Shown: positions 1 through 9,819, numbered from the stretch's first letter. The stretch is DNA of 64,000 nt from Allobosea sp. LC85 (GCF_000735605.1 NZ_JPKG01000058.1:97139-161138); one strand, 5' to 3'. Notes: generated by a model from the letters alone, not told the origin. A program made the numbers and translations.

Positions 1-1441
1 TGCCCTTGGCCCGGCCAAAGCCGGATTTACGGTTACCGCCGAAGGGCATGGCGATGCCGCCGGCGAAGAACTCGTTGATGTAGACCTGGCCGGCATCGAC
101 CGCGCGCGCGAAGCGCCAGGCCTTGGCATGGTCACGGGTGTAGATGCCGGCGACCAGCGCATAGGAGGTCGCGTTGGCGGCCGCGATGACCTCGTCCAGA
201 TCGGCGGCGATCTGCACCGTCAGGACCGGGCCAAAAATCTCCTCCTGCACCAGTGGGTCGTCCGGGCCGCGGGCAAGAATGATGGTCGGACGATAGAACC
301 AGCCGCCGCCGCACTCGCTTGCCGGGACGATGCCGCCACCGATCAGGATGCGGTTTCCGGCCGCACGCGCCCGCTCGACATGGGCCTCGATGCGCGCGAG
401 CTGCTGCAGCGAATTGATCGGCCCGATGCCGGCCTCGCTGAGGCCGTGGCCGAGTTGCATCGCTGAAACGCGGGCGACGAGCCAATCGAGAACTTCGCCC
501 GCGATCGGCTCCTCCAGGATCAGCCGCGAGCCGGCCGAGCAGATCTGGCCGGCATTCTCGTAGATCGCTCCGAGCACGCCCTCGACCGCCGGCCCGATCT
601 CGCAATCGGCCATGAGCGCGACGGGGGATTTGCCGCCGAGTTCGAACGCCAGCCGCGTGACATGCTCGGCCGCCGCCCGCATCACGCGTTGGCCCGTCGC
701 GACCGAGCCGGTGAAAGTGATGTGGTCGATGCCGGGATGGGAGACGAGCGCTGCCCCCGCCTCCGCGCCCGTGCCGGCGACGACATTGAGCACGCCGTCC
801 GGCAGGCCGGCCTCATGCAGCAATTCCGCCAGCATCAGCGTGGTGAAGGGCGTCTGCTCGGCCGGCTTGACGACGAGCGTGCAACCGGCGGCAAGCGCCG
901 GCGCAATGCCGCGCGCGGCCGTCGAGAGCGGATAGTTCCATGGCACGATCTGCGCGACGACGCCGATCGGTTCCTCGATCGTCACCCCGAGATAATCCGG
1001 GCCGAGCGGCACGCTGTCGCCATGGAGCTTGTCGGCGGCCCCGGCATAATAGGCGAAGGCGCGGATGACGCCGCCGACATCGCCCTCGGATTCGGCGAGC
1101 AGCTTGCCGGAATCGAGCGTCTCGACGACAGCGAACCGCGCCGCCCGCTCGCGCAGCAGATGGCTCGCGCGCATCAGAATTTCGCCGCGGGCCGCCGGCG
1201 TCATCTGCGACCAGGGGCCGGTGAGCGCCGCGCGCGCTGCGGCCACCGCCGCCGCCACATCCTCGGCAGTCCCCGCCGCGACGCTGGCGAAAGGAACGCC
1301 GCGGCCGGGGTCGAAACTCTCCATCTCCCGCCCGGAGACGGAGGCAATGAGCCGGCCGCCGATGAAATGCCCGCGCGGCAGGCCAGCCAGGGTGCCGGTG
1401 CGTTGCGCTTCCGCGACCAGCCCCGCCTGGTCGAGGGTCAC
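1..1441 (-). CDS. NAD(P)-dependent aldehyde dehydrogenase, 3' end off the window
   Basis: The reverse strand reads as a continuous aldehyde dehydrogenase of about 480 codons that leaves the window near its C terminus; roughly 10-20 residues are missing. The cofactor-domain motif VPWNYP, the general-base motif FELGGKSP and the catalytic cysteine motif NAGQICSAGSRL are all visible. The start is a GTG whose first four bases (GTGA) overlap the stop of the enolase-family gene, so the two are translationally coupled. Family knowledge: oxidises an aldehyde to an acid with NAD(P)+. The substrate is unknown; the partner suggests a sugar-acid or hydroxy-acid route. No ATG exists near this start. Confidence 0.9.
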   Translation of the reverse strand, partial: MTLDQAGLVAEAQRTGTLAGLPRGHFIGGRLIASVSGREMESFDPGRGVPFASVAAGTAEDVAAAVAAARAALTGPWSQMTPAARGEILMRASHLLRERAARFAVVETLDSGKLLAESEGDVGGVIRAFAYYAGAADKLHGDSVPLGPDYLGVTIEEPIGVVAQIVPWNYPLSTAARGIAPALAAGCTLVVKPAEQTPFTTLMLAELLHEAGLPDGVLNVVAGTGAEAGAALVSHPGIDHITFTGSVATGQRVMRAAAEHVTRLAFELGGKSPVALMADCEIGPAVEGVLGAIYENAGQICSAGSRLILEEPIAGEVLDWLVARVSAMQLGHGLSEAGIGPINSLQQLARIEAHVERARAAGNRILIGGGIVPASECGGGWFYRPTIILARGPDDPLVQEEIFGPVLTVQIAADLDEVIAAANATSYALVAGIYTRDHAKAWRFARAVDAGQVYINEFFAGGIAMPFGGNRKSGFGRAKG

Positions 1442-2544
1442 GCCGACACCTCGCTGACGCAATACTCGGCCCGGTCCAGCCAGTCGGGCTCGATCTCGAC
1501 GCCCCAGCCGGGCTCGCAAGGGATCGCGACCATGCCGTCGCGGGCTTTTGGTGGGTTGCGCAGCAGCCCCTGCTCCCATGGATAATAGTCAGGCCCCTCG
1601 ATCGAGAACTCGACATAGGGGCCGGCATTGGCGAGCGCGCCCATGACATGCAGGGTGAACACCGTCACCAGCGACTGGTTGGCGGAATGGGGCGTCACCG
1701 GCAGGCCGGCCTCGGCCGCCCAGCGCGCCACCGTCAGCATGCGCCCGACGCCGCCGATATAGCAGATATCCGGCTGCACCACGTCGACGACGCGCCCGTC
1801 GATCATCGCCCGCCAGATCGCGAGGTCGCAATCCTGCTCGCCACCGGTGACGTCGAGGTCGAGCGCCTCGCGGACCTCGCGGGTCCAGGCATGTTCCCAA
1901 TAGGGACAGGGCTCCTCGAAATGGACGATGCCATGGTCCTGCAGCATGCGGCCGACCGCGATGGCGCTCGCCGGCGAGTAGCCGCTATTGGCATCGACCA
2001 GCAGCGTCGCCTCATCGCCGAGCGCGGCGCGGACCTGCGGCACGATCGCCTCGGTGCGGCCGGGCCATTCATCGCGGTCGCGGCCGCATTCGCGCCCGAC
2101 CCGGAACTTGAAGGCGCGGTAGCCATGGGCATCGCGCAGCCGGGCGAGCCGCTCGGCCTCGGCCTCGGGCGTGATCTCGCCGCGTTTCATGCTGGAGGCG
2201 TAGACCGGGAACGGCCGCGGCGTGCCGCCGAGCAATTCGCAGACGCTTTTCCGCTCCTTCCGGCCGCGCAGGTCCCAGAGCGCCGTGTCGAGCCCGGTCA
2301 GGGCCCGGCAAAGATAGGAGCCCGGGAACTTGTGCTCGCGCTCGCCGATCGTCGCGACGAGGTCGTCGACCGCGAAGGCGTCCCAACCGATCGCCCAACG
2401 GGCGACCTGGCGGTGGAAGACGGTCGCGGTGATGTCGGCATTATAGGGCGAGAACTGGCCCCAGCCCTGGCTGCCATCCTCGCAGGTGGCACGCACGAAG
2501 CCGACATCCGGGGTCGTGAAGCTTTCGAGACGGGTGATCTTCAT
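1438..2544 (-). CDS. mandelate racemase / muconate lactonizing enzyme family dehydratase
   Basis: A 368-residue enolase-superfamily protein. Metal ligands are visible in LLVDANSGY (Asp), HFEEPCP (Glu) and TGGEQD (Glu), and the mandelate-racemase-type Asp-His pair in VVQPDICY and VTPHSAN. FKFRVG is the likely base-bearing strand. I place the start at ATG 2544 (MKITRLES), the usual beginning of this family; an open frame continues upstream to 2661 but would overlap the divergent promoter region. Members dehydrate or racemise acid sugars. It is coupled to the downstream aldehyde dehydrogenase and is transcribed away from a MocR regulator that probably controls the pair. Confidence 0.88.
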   Translation of the reverse strand: MKITRLESFTTPDVGFVRATCEDGSQGWGQFSPYNADITATVFHRQVARWAIGWDAFAVDDLVATIGEREHKFPGSYLCRALTGLDTALWDLRGRKERKSVCELLGGTPRPFPVYASSMKRGEITPEAEAERLARLRDAHGYRAFKFRVGRECGRDRDEWPGRTEAIVPQVRAALGDEATLLVDANSGYSPASAIAVGRMLQDHGIVHFEEPCPYWEHAWTREVREALDLDVTGGEQDCDLAIWRAMIDGRVVDVVQPDICYIGGVGRMLTVARWAAEAGLPVTPHSANQSLVTVFTLHVMGALANAGPYVEFSIEGPDYYPWEQGLLRNPPKARDGMVAIPCEPGWGVEIEPDWLDRAEYCVSEVSA

Positions 2545-2711
2545 TGCTGCCGCCGCCAATCCATCGCCGTGGCCCAGCGCGATTGCGAGGCGGCGTGGGC
2601 CCAGAAAGGGACTTGAATTGGTCTGAACCCAAGGTCCATTCTGGCGAAAGCAGCAGTCCAATCGCAGAGATCGGGACCAGCGCTGGCTTGGGCAAGAGCA
2701 CTGGGAGCGAC

Positions 2712-4196
2712 ATGGTCAAACGCGAGGAAGGCGTCCTGCTGCAATCGATCGTGCTGGATCGAGAGGGGCCGCATGGGCTCAGCGTCCAGGTCTGCGTGGG
2801 CTTGCGCGAACTCATCCTGAGCGGCGCGCTCAAGGTCGGCGAGCGCCTGCCGGCGACACGGACGCTGGCGCAGGAGTTCGGCGTGGCCCGCACCACCATC
2901 GTCGAGAGCTTCGAGCGGCTCGCCGCCGAGGGGCTGGTCGAGACCCGCGTCGGCGCCGGCACCTATGTCAGTCAGGCGCTGGCGAGCGAGCGGCCGGCGC
3001 CCGTGACTGCGGCTGTGGCCGTGCCGACCGCAAAACTCCGGCTGGCGCAGGCGATGGACTCCGCCTCGAAGCTGTTCGGCACACGCCTGCCGCACCAGCC
3101 GCGCGCCTTCACCACGGCGATGCCCGCTTTTGACGCCTTCCCGATGGCGCAATGGGCCAAACTCTCCGGCCGGCACTGGCGCAAGGCGCGCCAACAGGTC
3201 CTCGGCTATCCCGATCCCCATGGCGAGGCCGTGCTACGCCAGGCGATCGCGGCCCATCTGCGGCTCAACCGCGGCATCGCCTGCGAATGGCAGCAGATCT
3301 TCATCGTCGCGGGCGCCCAGCAGGCCTTCCAGCTCCTCGCGGCGACGCTGATCAATCCGGGCGACAAGGTCTGGTTCGAGAACCCGGGCGCGATCGGGGC
3401 CCGCAACAGCCTGATCCTGTCGGGCGCCGATATCGTGCCGGTTCCGGTCGACGAGGCCGGCCTGATCGTCGAGGCGGGCCTGCGCCGTGCGCCGGATTTC
3501 AAGCTCGCCTTCGTCACGCCCTCGCACCAGCAGCCGCTCGGCGCCAAGATGAGCCTGGAACGGCGCCTGGCCCTGCTGGAGGCGGCGCAGGCGAGTTCCG
3601 CCTGGATCATCGAGGATGACTGGGACGGCGAATTCTGCTTCCAGGGCGCGCCGATGGCGACGCTGACCAGCATCGACCTGACCGGCCGCGTGATCTATGT
3701 TGGCACCTTCTCGAAGACGCTGTTTCCCTCGCTGCGGCTCGGCTTCCTCGTCGCCCCGCCCCAGCTCGCCGAGCAGATCGGAATCTGCCTCGACGCCTTT
3801 TCGCCGGGCGTACCGACGGCGCTGCAGGGCATCGTCGCCGATTTCATCGTCGAGGGGCATTTCGCCACCCATGTCCGGCGCATGCGCAAGCTCTACCAGG
3901 AGCGTCATCAGGCGCTGATCGCGGCGGCGGACGCGCATCTGGCGGGCGACCTCACCGTGATCTCGACCCATACCGGCATGCATACGATCGGCTTCCTGCG
4001 CGAGGGGTTGGACGCCGTCGCGGTGACGCAGGCCGCCGCCCGGCGCGGCATCACGGTGGCGCCGATCAGCCGCTTCAGCCTGGAGCCGGTCGAGCGCGAC
4101 GGGCTCGTGCTCGGCTTCAGCGGCTTCACCCCGGCGCAGATCCAGGCAGGCGTGCTTGGCTTGCGCCAGGCGATCGACGATCTCGCCCCGGCCTGA
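2712..4196 (+). CDS. MocR-type GntR regulator with aminotransferase domain
   Basis: This 494-residue protein joins an N-terminal GntR winged helix (about residues 15-80, including LPATRTLAQEFGVARTT) to a class I aminotransferase-like domain. The PLP lysine lies in GTFSKTLFPSLRLG near residue 335, and the aspartate-bearing EDDWDGEF is present. This is the MocR/PdxR architecture, in which PLP or its adduct acts as effector. I chose ATG 2712 because it begins a normal MocR N terminus; the frame is open back to 2544. It is divergent from the enolase/aldehyde dehydrogenase pair and is its probable regulator. Confidence 0.9.
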   Translation: MVKREEGVLLQSIVLDREGPHGLSVQVCVGLRELILSGALKVGERLPATRTLAQEFGVARTTIVESFERLAAEGLVETRVGAGTYVSQALASERPAPVTAAVAVPTAKLRLAQAMDSASKLFGTRLPHQPRAFTTAMPAFDAFPMAQWAKLSGRHWRKARQQVLGYPDPHGEAVLRQAIAAHLRLNRGIACEWQQIFIVAGAQQAFQLLAATLINPGDKVWFENPGAIGARNSLILSGADIVPVPVDEAGLIVEAGLRRAPDFKLAFVTPSHQQPLGAKMSLERRLALLEAAQASSAWIIEDDWDGEFCFQGAPMATLTSIDLTGRVIYVGTFSKTLFPSLRLGFLVAPPQLAEQIGICLDAFSPGVPTALQGIVADFIVEGHFATHVRRMRKLYQERHQALIAAADAHLAGDLTVISTHTGMHTIGFLREGLDAVAVTQAAARRGITVAPISRFSLEPVERDGLVLGFSGFTPAQIQAGVLGLRQAIDDLAPA

Positions 4197-4277
4197 TCCC
4201 AACTTGATCCCTTCTTGCGGATTGGACTGGCGCTTCGAACAGAATGGTCCTTAGCGACAAGCCCAATTCACCCTAAA

Positions 4278-4323
4278 GCATCGGCCGGAAAAGTGGATGG
4301 CGGTTTTCGGAGAAAACCGATGC
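4278..4323 (+). repeat. dispersed two-hairpin repeat, first hairpin only
   Basis: A 46-bp copy bounded by GCATCGG and CCGATGC with the internal GGAAAAGTGGATGGCGG/TTTTCGG arms. It belongs to the family found at 9984, 11285, 13614, 27790, 51426 and 61764. This copy lies just before the GMC oxidoreductase start. Confidence 0.85.
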
Positions 4324-4375
4324 AAACACATCGAGAGCCTGCTCAGCCAACGCCGGAAGCGGCAGGGAGTCCGTC

Positions 4376-5986
4376 TTGGAGGAATGGGATGTCATCGTCA
4401 TCGGCGCGGGCTCGGCCGGCTGCGCGCTGGCCGGGCGGCTCGCACTGGCCGGGCGCGGCCGCATCCTCGTGCTCGAAGCCGGGCCGCGCGACCTGAGCCC
4501 CTGGCTGCATCTGCCGATCGGCTACGGCAAAACCTTCTACCACCCGCGCCTGAACTGGATGTACCGGACGGAAAGCCAGCCGGGCCTCGCCGGCCGCCAG
4601 ATCTACCAGCCGCGCGGCAAGGTCGTGGGCGGGTCGAGCGCGATCAACGCGATGGTCTATATGCGCGGCCAGCGTGAGGATTTCGACGGCTGGGAGGCGA
4701 TGGGCAATCCCGGCTGGGGCTGGCGCGAAGTGCTCGCCGCCTATCGCCGCATGGAGGATCATGCGCTCGGCGCGTCAGTCTGGCATGGCGCGGGCGGCCC
4801 CGTGCATGTCGAGGACATCGCCTCGGTCGTCCATCCCCTCACCCCGATCTTCGTCAAGGCGGCAGGGGAAGCCGGCCTGCCCTTCAACCCCGATCTCAAC
4901 GGCGAAAGCTGCGAGGGCTCCGGCTTCTACCAGATCACGACGCGCGGCGGCCTGCGTGAATCGGCAGCGCGCGCCTATCTGCATCCCGCCCGCAAGAGCG
5001 GGCGCGTCAAGGTCGAGACCGGCGTGCTGGCCTCGCGCATCCTGTTCGAGGGACGCCGCGCCGTCTGCGTCGAAGGCCGGCGCGACGGCCAGCCGGTCGG
5101 CTTCCGCACGGCGGGTGAGATCGTCGTCGCGGCGGGCGCGATCAATTCCCCCCAGCTGCTGCAGCTCTCCGGCATCGGCGCGCCCGCGCTTCTCGCGCAG
5201 CACGGCATCACCGCCTTGCACGCCTTGCCGGCGGTCGGCGCCCATCTCCAGGACCATCTCTGCTACGACCATGTCTACCGGTCCAGGCAGCCCAGCCTGA
5301 ACGAGGCGCTGCTCTCCTGGCCCGGCCGCATCGGCATGGCGCTGCAATACGCGCTTCACCGCAGCGGCCCGCTCGCGCTCAGCGTCAACCAGGGCGGCGG
5401 CTTCTTCAAGACGCGGCCGGGGCTCGAGCGCCCGGACATGCAGCTCTATTTCTCGCCGCTGAGCTATGAGCGCGCCCTGCCCGGCGTGCGCGCGCTGATG
5501 AAGCCCGATCCGTTCTCCGGCTTCAGCACCAGTGTCTCGCCCTGCCGGCCGCGCAGCCGCGGGCATGTCGCGATCCGCTCGCCCGATCCCCAAGTCGCCC
5601 CGGTGATCGAACCGAACTACCTCTCCGATCCAGAGGATATCCGCGACATCCTCGCCGGGGCACGGTTCCTGCGCCGCCTGGCATCGGCCCCGAGCTTTGC
5701 CGCCCTGATCGAGAGCGAGATCCGCCCGGGGCGGGATTGCGCCGATGACGAGGCGCAGCTCGATGCCATCCGGCAGCAGGCCTATTCGGTCTTCCACCCC
5801 TGCGGCACCTGCCGGATGGGGCCCGACCCTGCGGATTCAGTGGTCGATGCGAGCCTCAGGGTGCATGGCCTCGGCGGCCTGCGCATCGCCGATGCGTCGA
5901 TCTTTCCGACGATCCCCTCGGGCAACACCAACGCCCCAGCGATGATGGTCGGCGAACGTGCCGCCGAACTCATGCTCGCGGAGTGA
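4376..5986 (+). CDS. GMC-family FAD oxidoreductase (choline dehydrogenase-like)
   Basis: A 536-residue glucose-methanol-choline oxidoreductase. The FAD-binding motif VIGAGSAGC starts near residue 7 with LVLEAGPRD as the ribose-binding strand. GGSSAINAMVYMRG is GMC signature 1, AGAINSPQLLQLSGIG is signature 2, and the catalytic histidine region is HPCGTCRMG near the C terminus. The start is TTG, preceded by GGCAGGGAG as ribosome-binding site. Members oxidise primary alcohols to aldehydes, so it may feed the aldehyde dehydrogenase at the left edge; the actual substrate is unknown. Confidence 0.88.
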   Translation: MEEWDVIVIGAGSAGCALAGRLALAGRGRILVLEAGPRDLSPWLHLPIGYGKTFYHPRLNWMYRTESQPGLAGRQIYQPRGKVVGGSSAINAMVYMRGQREDFDGWEAMGNPGWGWREVLAAYRRMEDHALGASVWHGAGGPVHVEDIASVVHPLTPIFVKAAGEAGLPFNPDLNGESCEGSGFYQITTRGGLRESAARAYLHPARKSGRVKVETGVLASRILFEGRRAVCVEGRRDGQPVGFRTAGEIVVAAGAINSPQLLQLSGIGAPALLAQHGITALHALPAVGAHLQDHLCYDHVYRSRQPSLNEALLSWPGRIGMALQYALHRSGPLALSVNQGGGFFKTRPGLERPDMQLYFSPLSYERALPGVRALMKPDPFSGFSTSVSPCRPRSRGHVAIRSPDPQVAPVIEPNYLSDPEDIRDILAGARFLRRLASAPSFAALIESEIRPGRDCADDEAQLDAIRQQAYSVFHPCGTCRMGPDPADSVVDASLRVHGLGGLRIADASIFPTIPSGNTNAPAMMVGERAAELMLAE

Positions 5987-6150
5987 GGCGCGAGCAGTGA
6001 GGCGCTTGGAAAACCGCCCCCATCGCAACGATGCGCCCGAACCCATCTTCCAACACTAAAGGAGGGATCACACTCCACGAGATGACGGGATTGGTTGCCC
6101 GGGGCGTGCCGGTGCCATTGCCCGCCTGTCGGGCGCGTGAGCAGGTTGTC

Positions 6151-6372
6151 TCAGGCCGCGCGGCTGTGGATCGAACGCAGGTAATGCTCGGCCTGCTGAT
6201 AGTGCCGCTCAGCCTCGATGTGATTGCCGGCTCGGGCCTCCGCGTCACCAAGCGTCAGGGCGCGCTCGTATCGCTGTCGAGCGTCCGGATAGGCCCCCAG
6301 TTGCTCCCGTTGGGCGGGCAGGCCGGGTGGGTTGAAAGAGTGGAAATTACCGCGTGAGGACGGTCGGCGCAC
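6151..6372 (-). CDS. small DUF4167-like protein
   Basis: A 73-residue basic protein with a GTG start. Residues 30-70 (YPDARQRYERAL, AEARAGNHIEAERHYQQAEHY) resemble the DUF4167 core, in which the phrase 'A..GDR..AENY.QHAEHY' recurs in Rhizobiales proteins. The family's long disordered tail is missing, so this is a short version. The function of the family is not known. It stands alone; no clear ribosome-binding site is seen. Confidence 0.55.
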   Translation of the reverse strand: MRRPSSRGNFHSFNPPGLPAQREQLGAYPDARQRYERALTLGDAEARAGNHIEAERHYQQAEHYLRSIHSRAA

Positions 6373-7054
6373 GGCGCTTCTCCTTGTTCACCTCCGCAAC
6401 CACGGAAGCCTTCGCGACGATCGCTCGCTCCGGGGCATTCCAGGCCAACCCGTTCCCGCCGCATTCACGCGGACTCAGCCCAATCTCGTCGCAAGCGAAG
6501 CCTTCAGGACCGACGCGGCGCAGAAGAGGCCGGCGGGCCCGACAACCCTTTGTTGTAGGAGCCACTCCACCGGGCCACGCGTGCGACCCGACAGCATTGC
6601 AAGTTCCAGCATTGCAAGTTCACTGACACAATCGAGCCTGCCGCAACGCGCTTCCAGCTCGCGAAAGAGCGCGACGCCTGTTGCGGGCACTTCACATCCA
6701 ATCCGATGGGGGAAACCTGATTCGAATGAGCCTGCCATCGACGCTCGCTCTGCGGGGTCACGCGATGAACGCCCGCCCCACGATTTGGTTCCGGGACGAA
6801 GCAGGCCCATGACGCGCGCCGAGGTGAGACAACCGTCCGCGTCATTCATGGCAGGCCGGTTATGGGCCCGGTTAGCCGGCCCCCCGCCCAAAAGCCGGCA
6901 TGACCCAGGGTTGAACGGCTCGTGCTTGTCCATCGATAGAGCTGGGCGCTACGATGCTCTAAAAGACTTGGATCGATTCGCGTCTTCTTAACGAATCGAC
7001 TGCTACGCAACCATGGCGTATTGCAAAAGCAGCGCCGATACTCGAGGGGCTCGG
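6373..7054. other. 682-bp stretch without a supported gene
   Basis: Open frames exist on both strands but none shows a family resemblance or ribosome-binding site. The only structure I noticed is a perfect 15-bp direct repeat (CAGCATTGCAAGTTC at 6592-6606 and 6607-6621). Confidence 0.5.
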
Positions 7055-7180
7055 ATGACCAGATCAGCTATTGTTATTGTGTCGATCGCTTTGCTTGCCG
7101 CCGGCGGCTGCGTTGGTGTTGGCAAGGGCAAGGGCAAGGCGCCCCCGCCGGTCGCCACGCCAATCGTCACCAAGGGCTAA
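7055..7180 (+). CDS. small lipoprotein-like secreted peptide
   Basis: A 41-residue open frame. It has a basic start (MTRSAIVIV), a hydrophobic stretch, a lipobox-like LLAAGGC with the cysteine at about residue 19, then a Gly/Lys- and Pro-rich tail (GKGKGKAPPP). A good ribosome-binding site (GAGGGG) lies 6 bases before the ATG, and a strong hairpin follows the stop. It looks like a small outer-membrane lipoprotein; the function is unknown. It is too short for most gene callers. Confidence 0.6.
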   Translation: MTRSAIVIVSIALLAAGGCVGVGKGKGKAPPPVATPIVTKG

Positions 7181-7184
7181 CCGA

Positions 7185-7213
7185 TTGCGCGACGGCTCGC
7201 CGCCGTCGCGCAA
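7185..7213 (+). terminator. 12-bp stem hairpin after the small lipoprotein
   Basis: TTGCGCGACGGC and GCCGTCGCGCAA form a perfect 12-bp stem with a 5-base loop, 4 bases after the lipoprotein stop. No T-tract follows, so it may stabilise the mRNA end rather than terminate by itself. Confidence 0.55.
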
Positions 7214-7339
7214 CCACCCGGCACTGGCACATTCCCTGCGTCAGTGCCTTTTTAAACGCGAATGATAGCGCCGTACTACGGCTCCTCCACAGCCCTGCCC
7301 GAGAGCGTGTCAGTACCCCGGGCGACGACGCAACGTTGC

Positions 7340-7714
7340 TCAAGCGGCCTTGCGCGGAACCTGCGACCGCAGCGGCTGCGATGATTGGCCGATGACCTCC
7401 CCGGTCAGCTTGCTGCATTCCGCCATGATCCCCTCGCTGAGATCGGCCAAGGCCTTGCCTTCGTCGATCAGCTTTTCGGACAGGCTCATCGTGGCCTCGA
7501 TCTGGCCGGCCTGGAACGCCAGCAGCCCCTCGGCGTCCTTGATCTCGGAGGCCGCCTTCAGGCGCTCGATTCCCAGGTCCATGCAACTCCGCAGCATCTT
7601 CATCTGCAGCGTGCTGAGCTTCTGAAAATTGTCGAGCGCGAGCCTGTTCGTCTCGACGGCAACGGTCATTGAATTCTTCCACGGTTCCATCAGGCTGTTC
7701 GACAGGTCATGCAT
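7340..7714 (-). CDS. phasin family protein
   Basis: A 124-residue protein with phasin features: an N-terminal amphipathic segment (SLMEPWKNSMTVAVETN), a central helix (LSTLQMKMLRSCMDLGIERL) and a long helical tail (FQAGQIEATMSLSEKLIDEG). Phasins coat polyhydroxyalkanoate granules. ATG 7714 is chosen because GGGAG lies 7 bases upstream; the open frame to 8053 has no supporting signal. It stands alone here, but a PHB-depolymerase-like esterase lies at 24.1 kb. Confidence 0.8.
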   Translation of the reverse strand: MHDLSNSLMEPWKNSMTVAVETNRLALDNFQKLSTLQMKMLRSCMDLGIERLKAASEIKDAEGLLAFQAGQIEATMSLSEKLIDEGKALADLSEGIMAECSKLTGEVIGQSSQPLRSQVPRKAA

Positions 7715-8165
7715 GGTCGTGTCTCCCGTTGGCTTGTGATTGTGAGCGCTCATGACGGGCAGCCCTGAAGGAATGCCCGCCAGCTCGCCAGTCTGGACCC
7801 CGGCAAGCGACGCCATGACGACAGCGCAGCCGATCGACGCAAACGACCCAACCGCAGCCGGCTGCAGTCTTGGATGAGGCTGCCTTGGATGAGGCTGAGC
7901 CGCATCCGGGTGGAGCGAGAGGTTTTGCTCGTGGATGATGGCGGTTTCCTGACGGGAGACCTGGCCGCCCCGGCGGCGGCCCTCAGGGCCCTGTCGCTCG
8001 CTGACGAAGTCGTGACAGCGGGCGCGAGCCGGGCAGCCCGATGCCGCTTGCACCTTGCAAAGGCAGGTTCATGATGACAGCAAGACTTGGCTGGCTCCGT
8101 CACTGGGATGAGAGGTCAGCGACGGGTTCGGCGTGTGAGTTCCGGGGTTGCGTGGGGAGCGTCGC

Positions 8166-8261
8166 ATGCTTGCGAGGAATAACCTCAGGGCTGTCTGGCT
8201 GCGCATCGGGGTCGTGCTGGCTCTGGCCGCACTCGTCATCATCCCGATGCTGCTCAACTAG
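8166..8261 (+). CDS. predicted 31-residue single-span membrane peptide
   Basis: ATG 8166 follows GGGGAG at 7 bases. The peptide has a positively charged start (MLARNNLRAVWLR), then one hydrophobic segment (IGVVLALAALVIIPMLL) ending almost at the stop, which is a typical small bitopic membrane peptide. No homologue is recognised. The evidence is only the good ribosome-binding site and the clean transmembrane pattern. Confidence 0.35.
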   Translation: MLARNNLRAVWLRIGVVLALAALVIIPMLLN

Positions 8262-9057
8262 GAACGCGAGCCGGCGGCGAACTGGGGAGTTGGCTACGAT
8301 AGACAACCGAATAGCTCACGCGGCTCCGCGTTATGCGATGCGCTGATCGTGTGCCAAGGGTGATCGAGCGCCAGGACAGCAATCCGAGCAATGACGATCC
8401 TGCCTCCTCGTCGCTGATCGATCACAACAACCGGTCGCCGCCCGCATCTGTGCGGCCTTGGACTGTTACAAGCAGAACACCGTCCAGCCTTCGGACGTCT
8501 GGCAGAGCATCGGGCGGAGGCCTGAGCCTTGCCTTGCGTCGATGGGGAACATCGTCCGCATCGCCCCCCTGGCTTCGCGGAGGCGGTCAGCGGCCGTCTC
8601 GGCACGGGCTTCGCGCCCGGCCTGCCGCCGGTCGCCGCTGCCGACGCCACCGGTCCAGCCCGATACCGTGTCCGAGTCCGGCTCAGTCTCGACAGTCTCG
8701 TCCTGAAAGTTCGATGCAGTGCAATCCATGTCATTCACACCCCGTCTGAAGATTTGGCTCAAGAGCGGCGGTCCGGGACAGTGAGCCAATCGCCGTCGGG
8801 GATGCTTCCGATCAGCTCATCGACGCTGCGGAGGTCGCGTCGTCGCCCCTGCGGCGAAACCGGCGCAATCTCGGATCGGACCTCACCAAAATGGGGGGCG
8901 GCGTGGCCCGGCGCATGTTATTTTCAGCCAAAGTTTTGTTCGGCCCGGCCCAGGACTTGCCCCAGCCACGCACCGCGTCCTAACGCGATATTGTCCTCAT
9001 CACCTGCATCAAGGCCCTGGCGTTGGTTCTGGTGATCGCCGTCACGCGACCGCCCTA
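8262..9057. other. mostly empty stretch of about 800 bp
   Basis: Apart from the weak candidate at 8466-8729 on the minus strand, I see no supported gene, repeat or regulatory site here. Confidence 0.4.
8466..8729 (-). CDS. hypothetical protein, weakly supported
   Basis: An 87-residue frame beginning MDCTASNFQDE, acidic at its start and then Arg/Ala-rich with a helical pattern. No family is recognised and the nearest G-rich sequence is 11 bases before the ATG. It is listed because the N-terminal composition looks protein-like; it could be chance. Confidence 0.25.
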   Translation of the reverse strand: MDCTASNFQDETVETEPDSDTVSGWTGGVGSGDRRQAGREARAETAADRLREARGAMRTMFPIDARQGSGLRPMLCQTSEGWTVFCL

Positions 9058-9537
9058 TCAGCTGGAAAGACGAGGGCGCCCCTTGAAATCGGCGATCAAC
9101 TCGGCGAGCGGGATCAGTCGGCGCGACACCAGGCCGCCAACCCTGGCGGAGGGGCTCGTGAAGATGACAAAGCCGGTGGCCTGAACCACCGGGGCGAGCT
9201 CGGGCATCGAGAAGGCCGTCTCCATCAGCTCGAATGTCTCGCCGGCATCGGCGGCTTGCCCAATATGCAGCCGCACGGCCTCCGCTGTTTCCTTGGGCGA
9301 TGCGCGAAGCAATTGCCCATACGCATCCGCCGCGGCCCAGACAGCAGCGTAGAACGCCAGTCTGTTGTCGAACATGCGGCCGGCATCGCTGTCGCCAGAC
9401 ACGGCGCTGATTTCAGCAGCGGTGTTGAGCATGCCGATGAAGTCGTCCAGCCGGGCAGCGATCGTGGCCGCCTTCGACCGATGGGAAAACTCATCGAACA
9501 TCGTCACGTCCATCGTTTCGGGTGCGGACGCGATCAT
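9058..9537 (-). CDS. hypothetical protein
   Basis: A frame of about 159 residues with a plausible globular composition: alternating helices such as AATIAARLDDFIGMLNTAAE, LAFYAAVWAAADAYGQLL and SPKETAEAVRLHIGQAA. The start is uncertain (ATG 9537, 9513 or 9501); none has a strong ribosome-binding site. I do not recognise the family. It is isolated, with no operon partners. Confidence 0.5.
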   Translation of the reverse strand: MIASAPETMDVTMFDEFSHRSKAATIAARLDDFIGMLNTAAEISAVSGDSDAGRMFDNRLAFYAAVWAAADAYGQLLRASPKETAEAVRLHIGQAADAGETFELMETAFSMPELAPVVQATGFVIFTSPSARVGGLVSRRLIPLAELIADFKGRPRLSS

Positions 9538-9819
9538 CCGCGATAAGCGAAATCGGACAGACCGCGGCGCAAGGCCCCATTTTCGAAGCTGCGCTAACAC
9601 GGCGCCTCGCGCGGCAACTTGCGCCTTGACGCCAATGAGTTGCTATTTCCAGCCAGGTGCCGGGAGCGCCTGATCGCTCCGGAGGGCGCGCTGAGGTCTT
9701 CCAGGCGCACTCCGTTGGCGTCCCTCATTACAGCTCGTGCGAGGCCTGCATCGCAGCTCAGCTGCGAAGCACCACCGCAGGGAGAGGCGGAAGCGCCCCG
9801 CACGCACATCCTGCCGGGA

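Noticed and set aside
6475..6933. 152-codon minus-strand frame with a repeated ELAML
   Set aside because: The repeat simply reflects a 15-bp direct DNA repeat; no ribosome-binding site or family resemblance.
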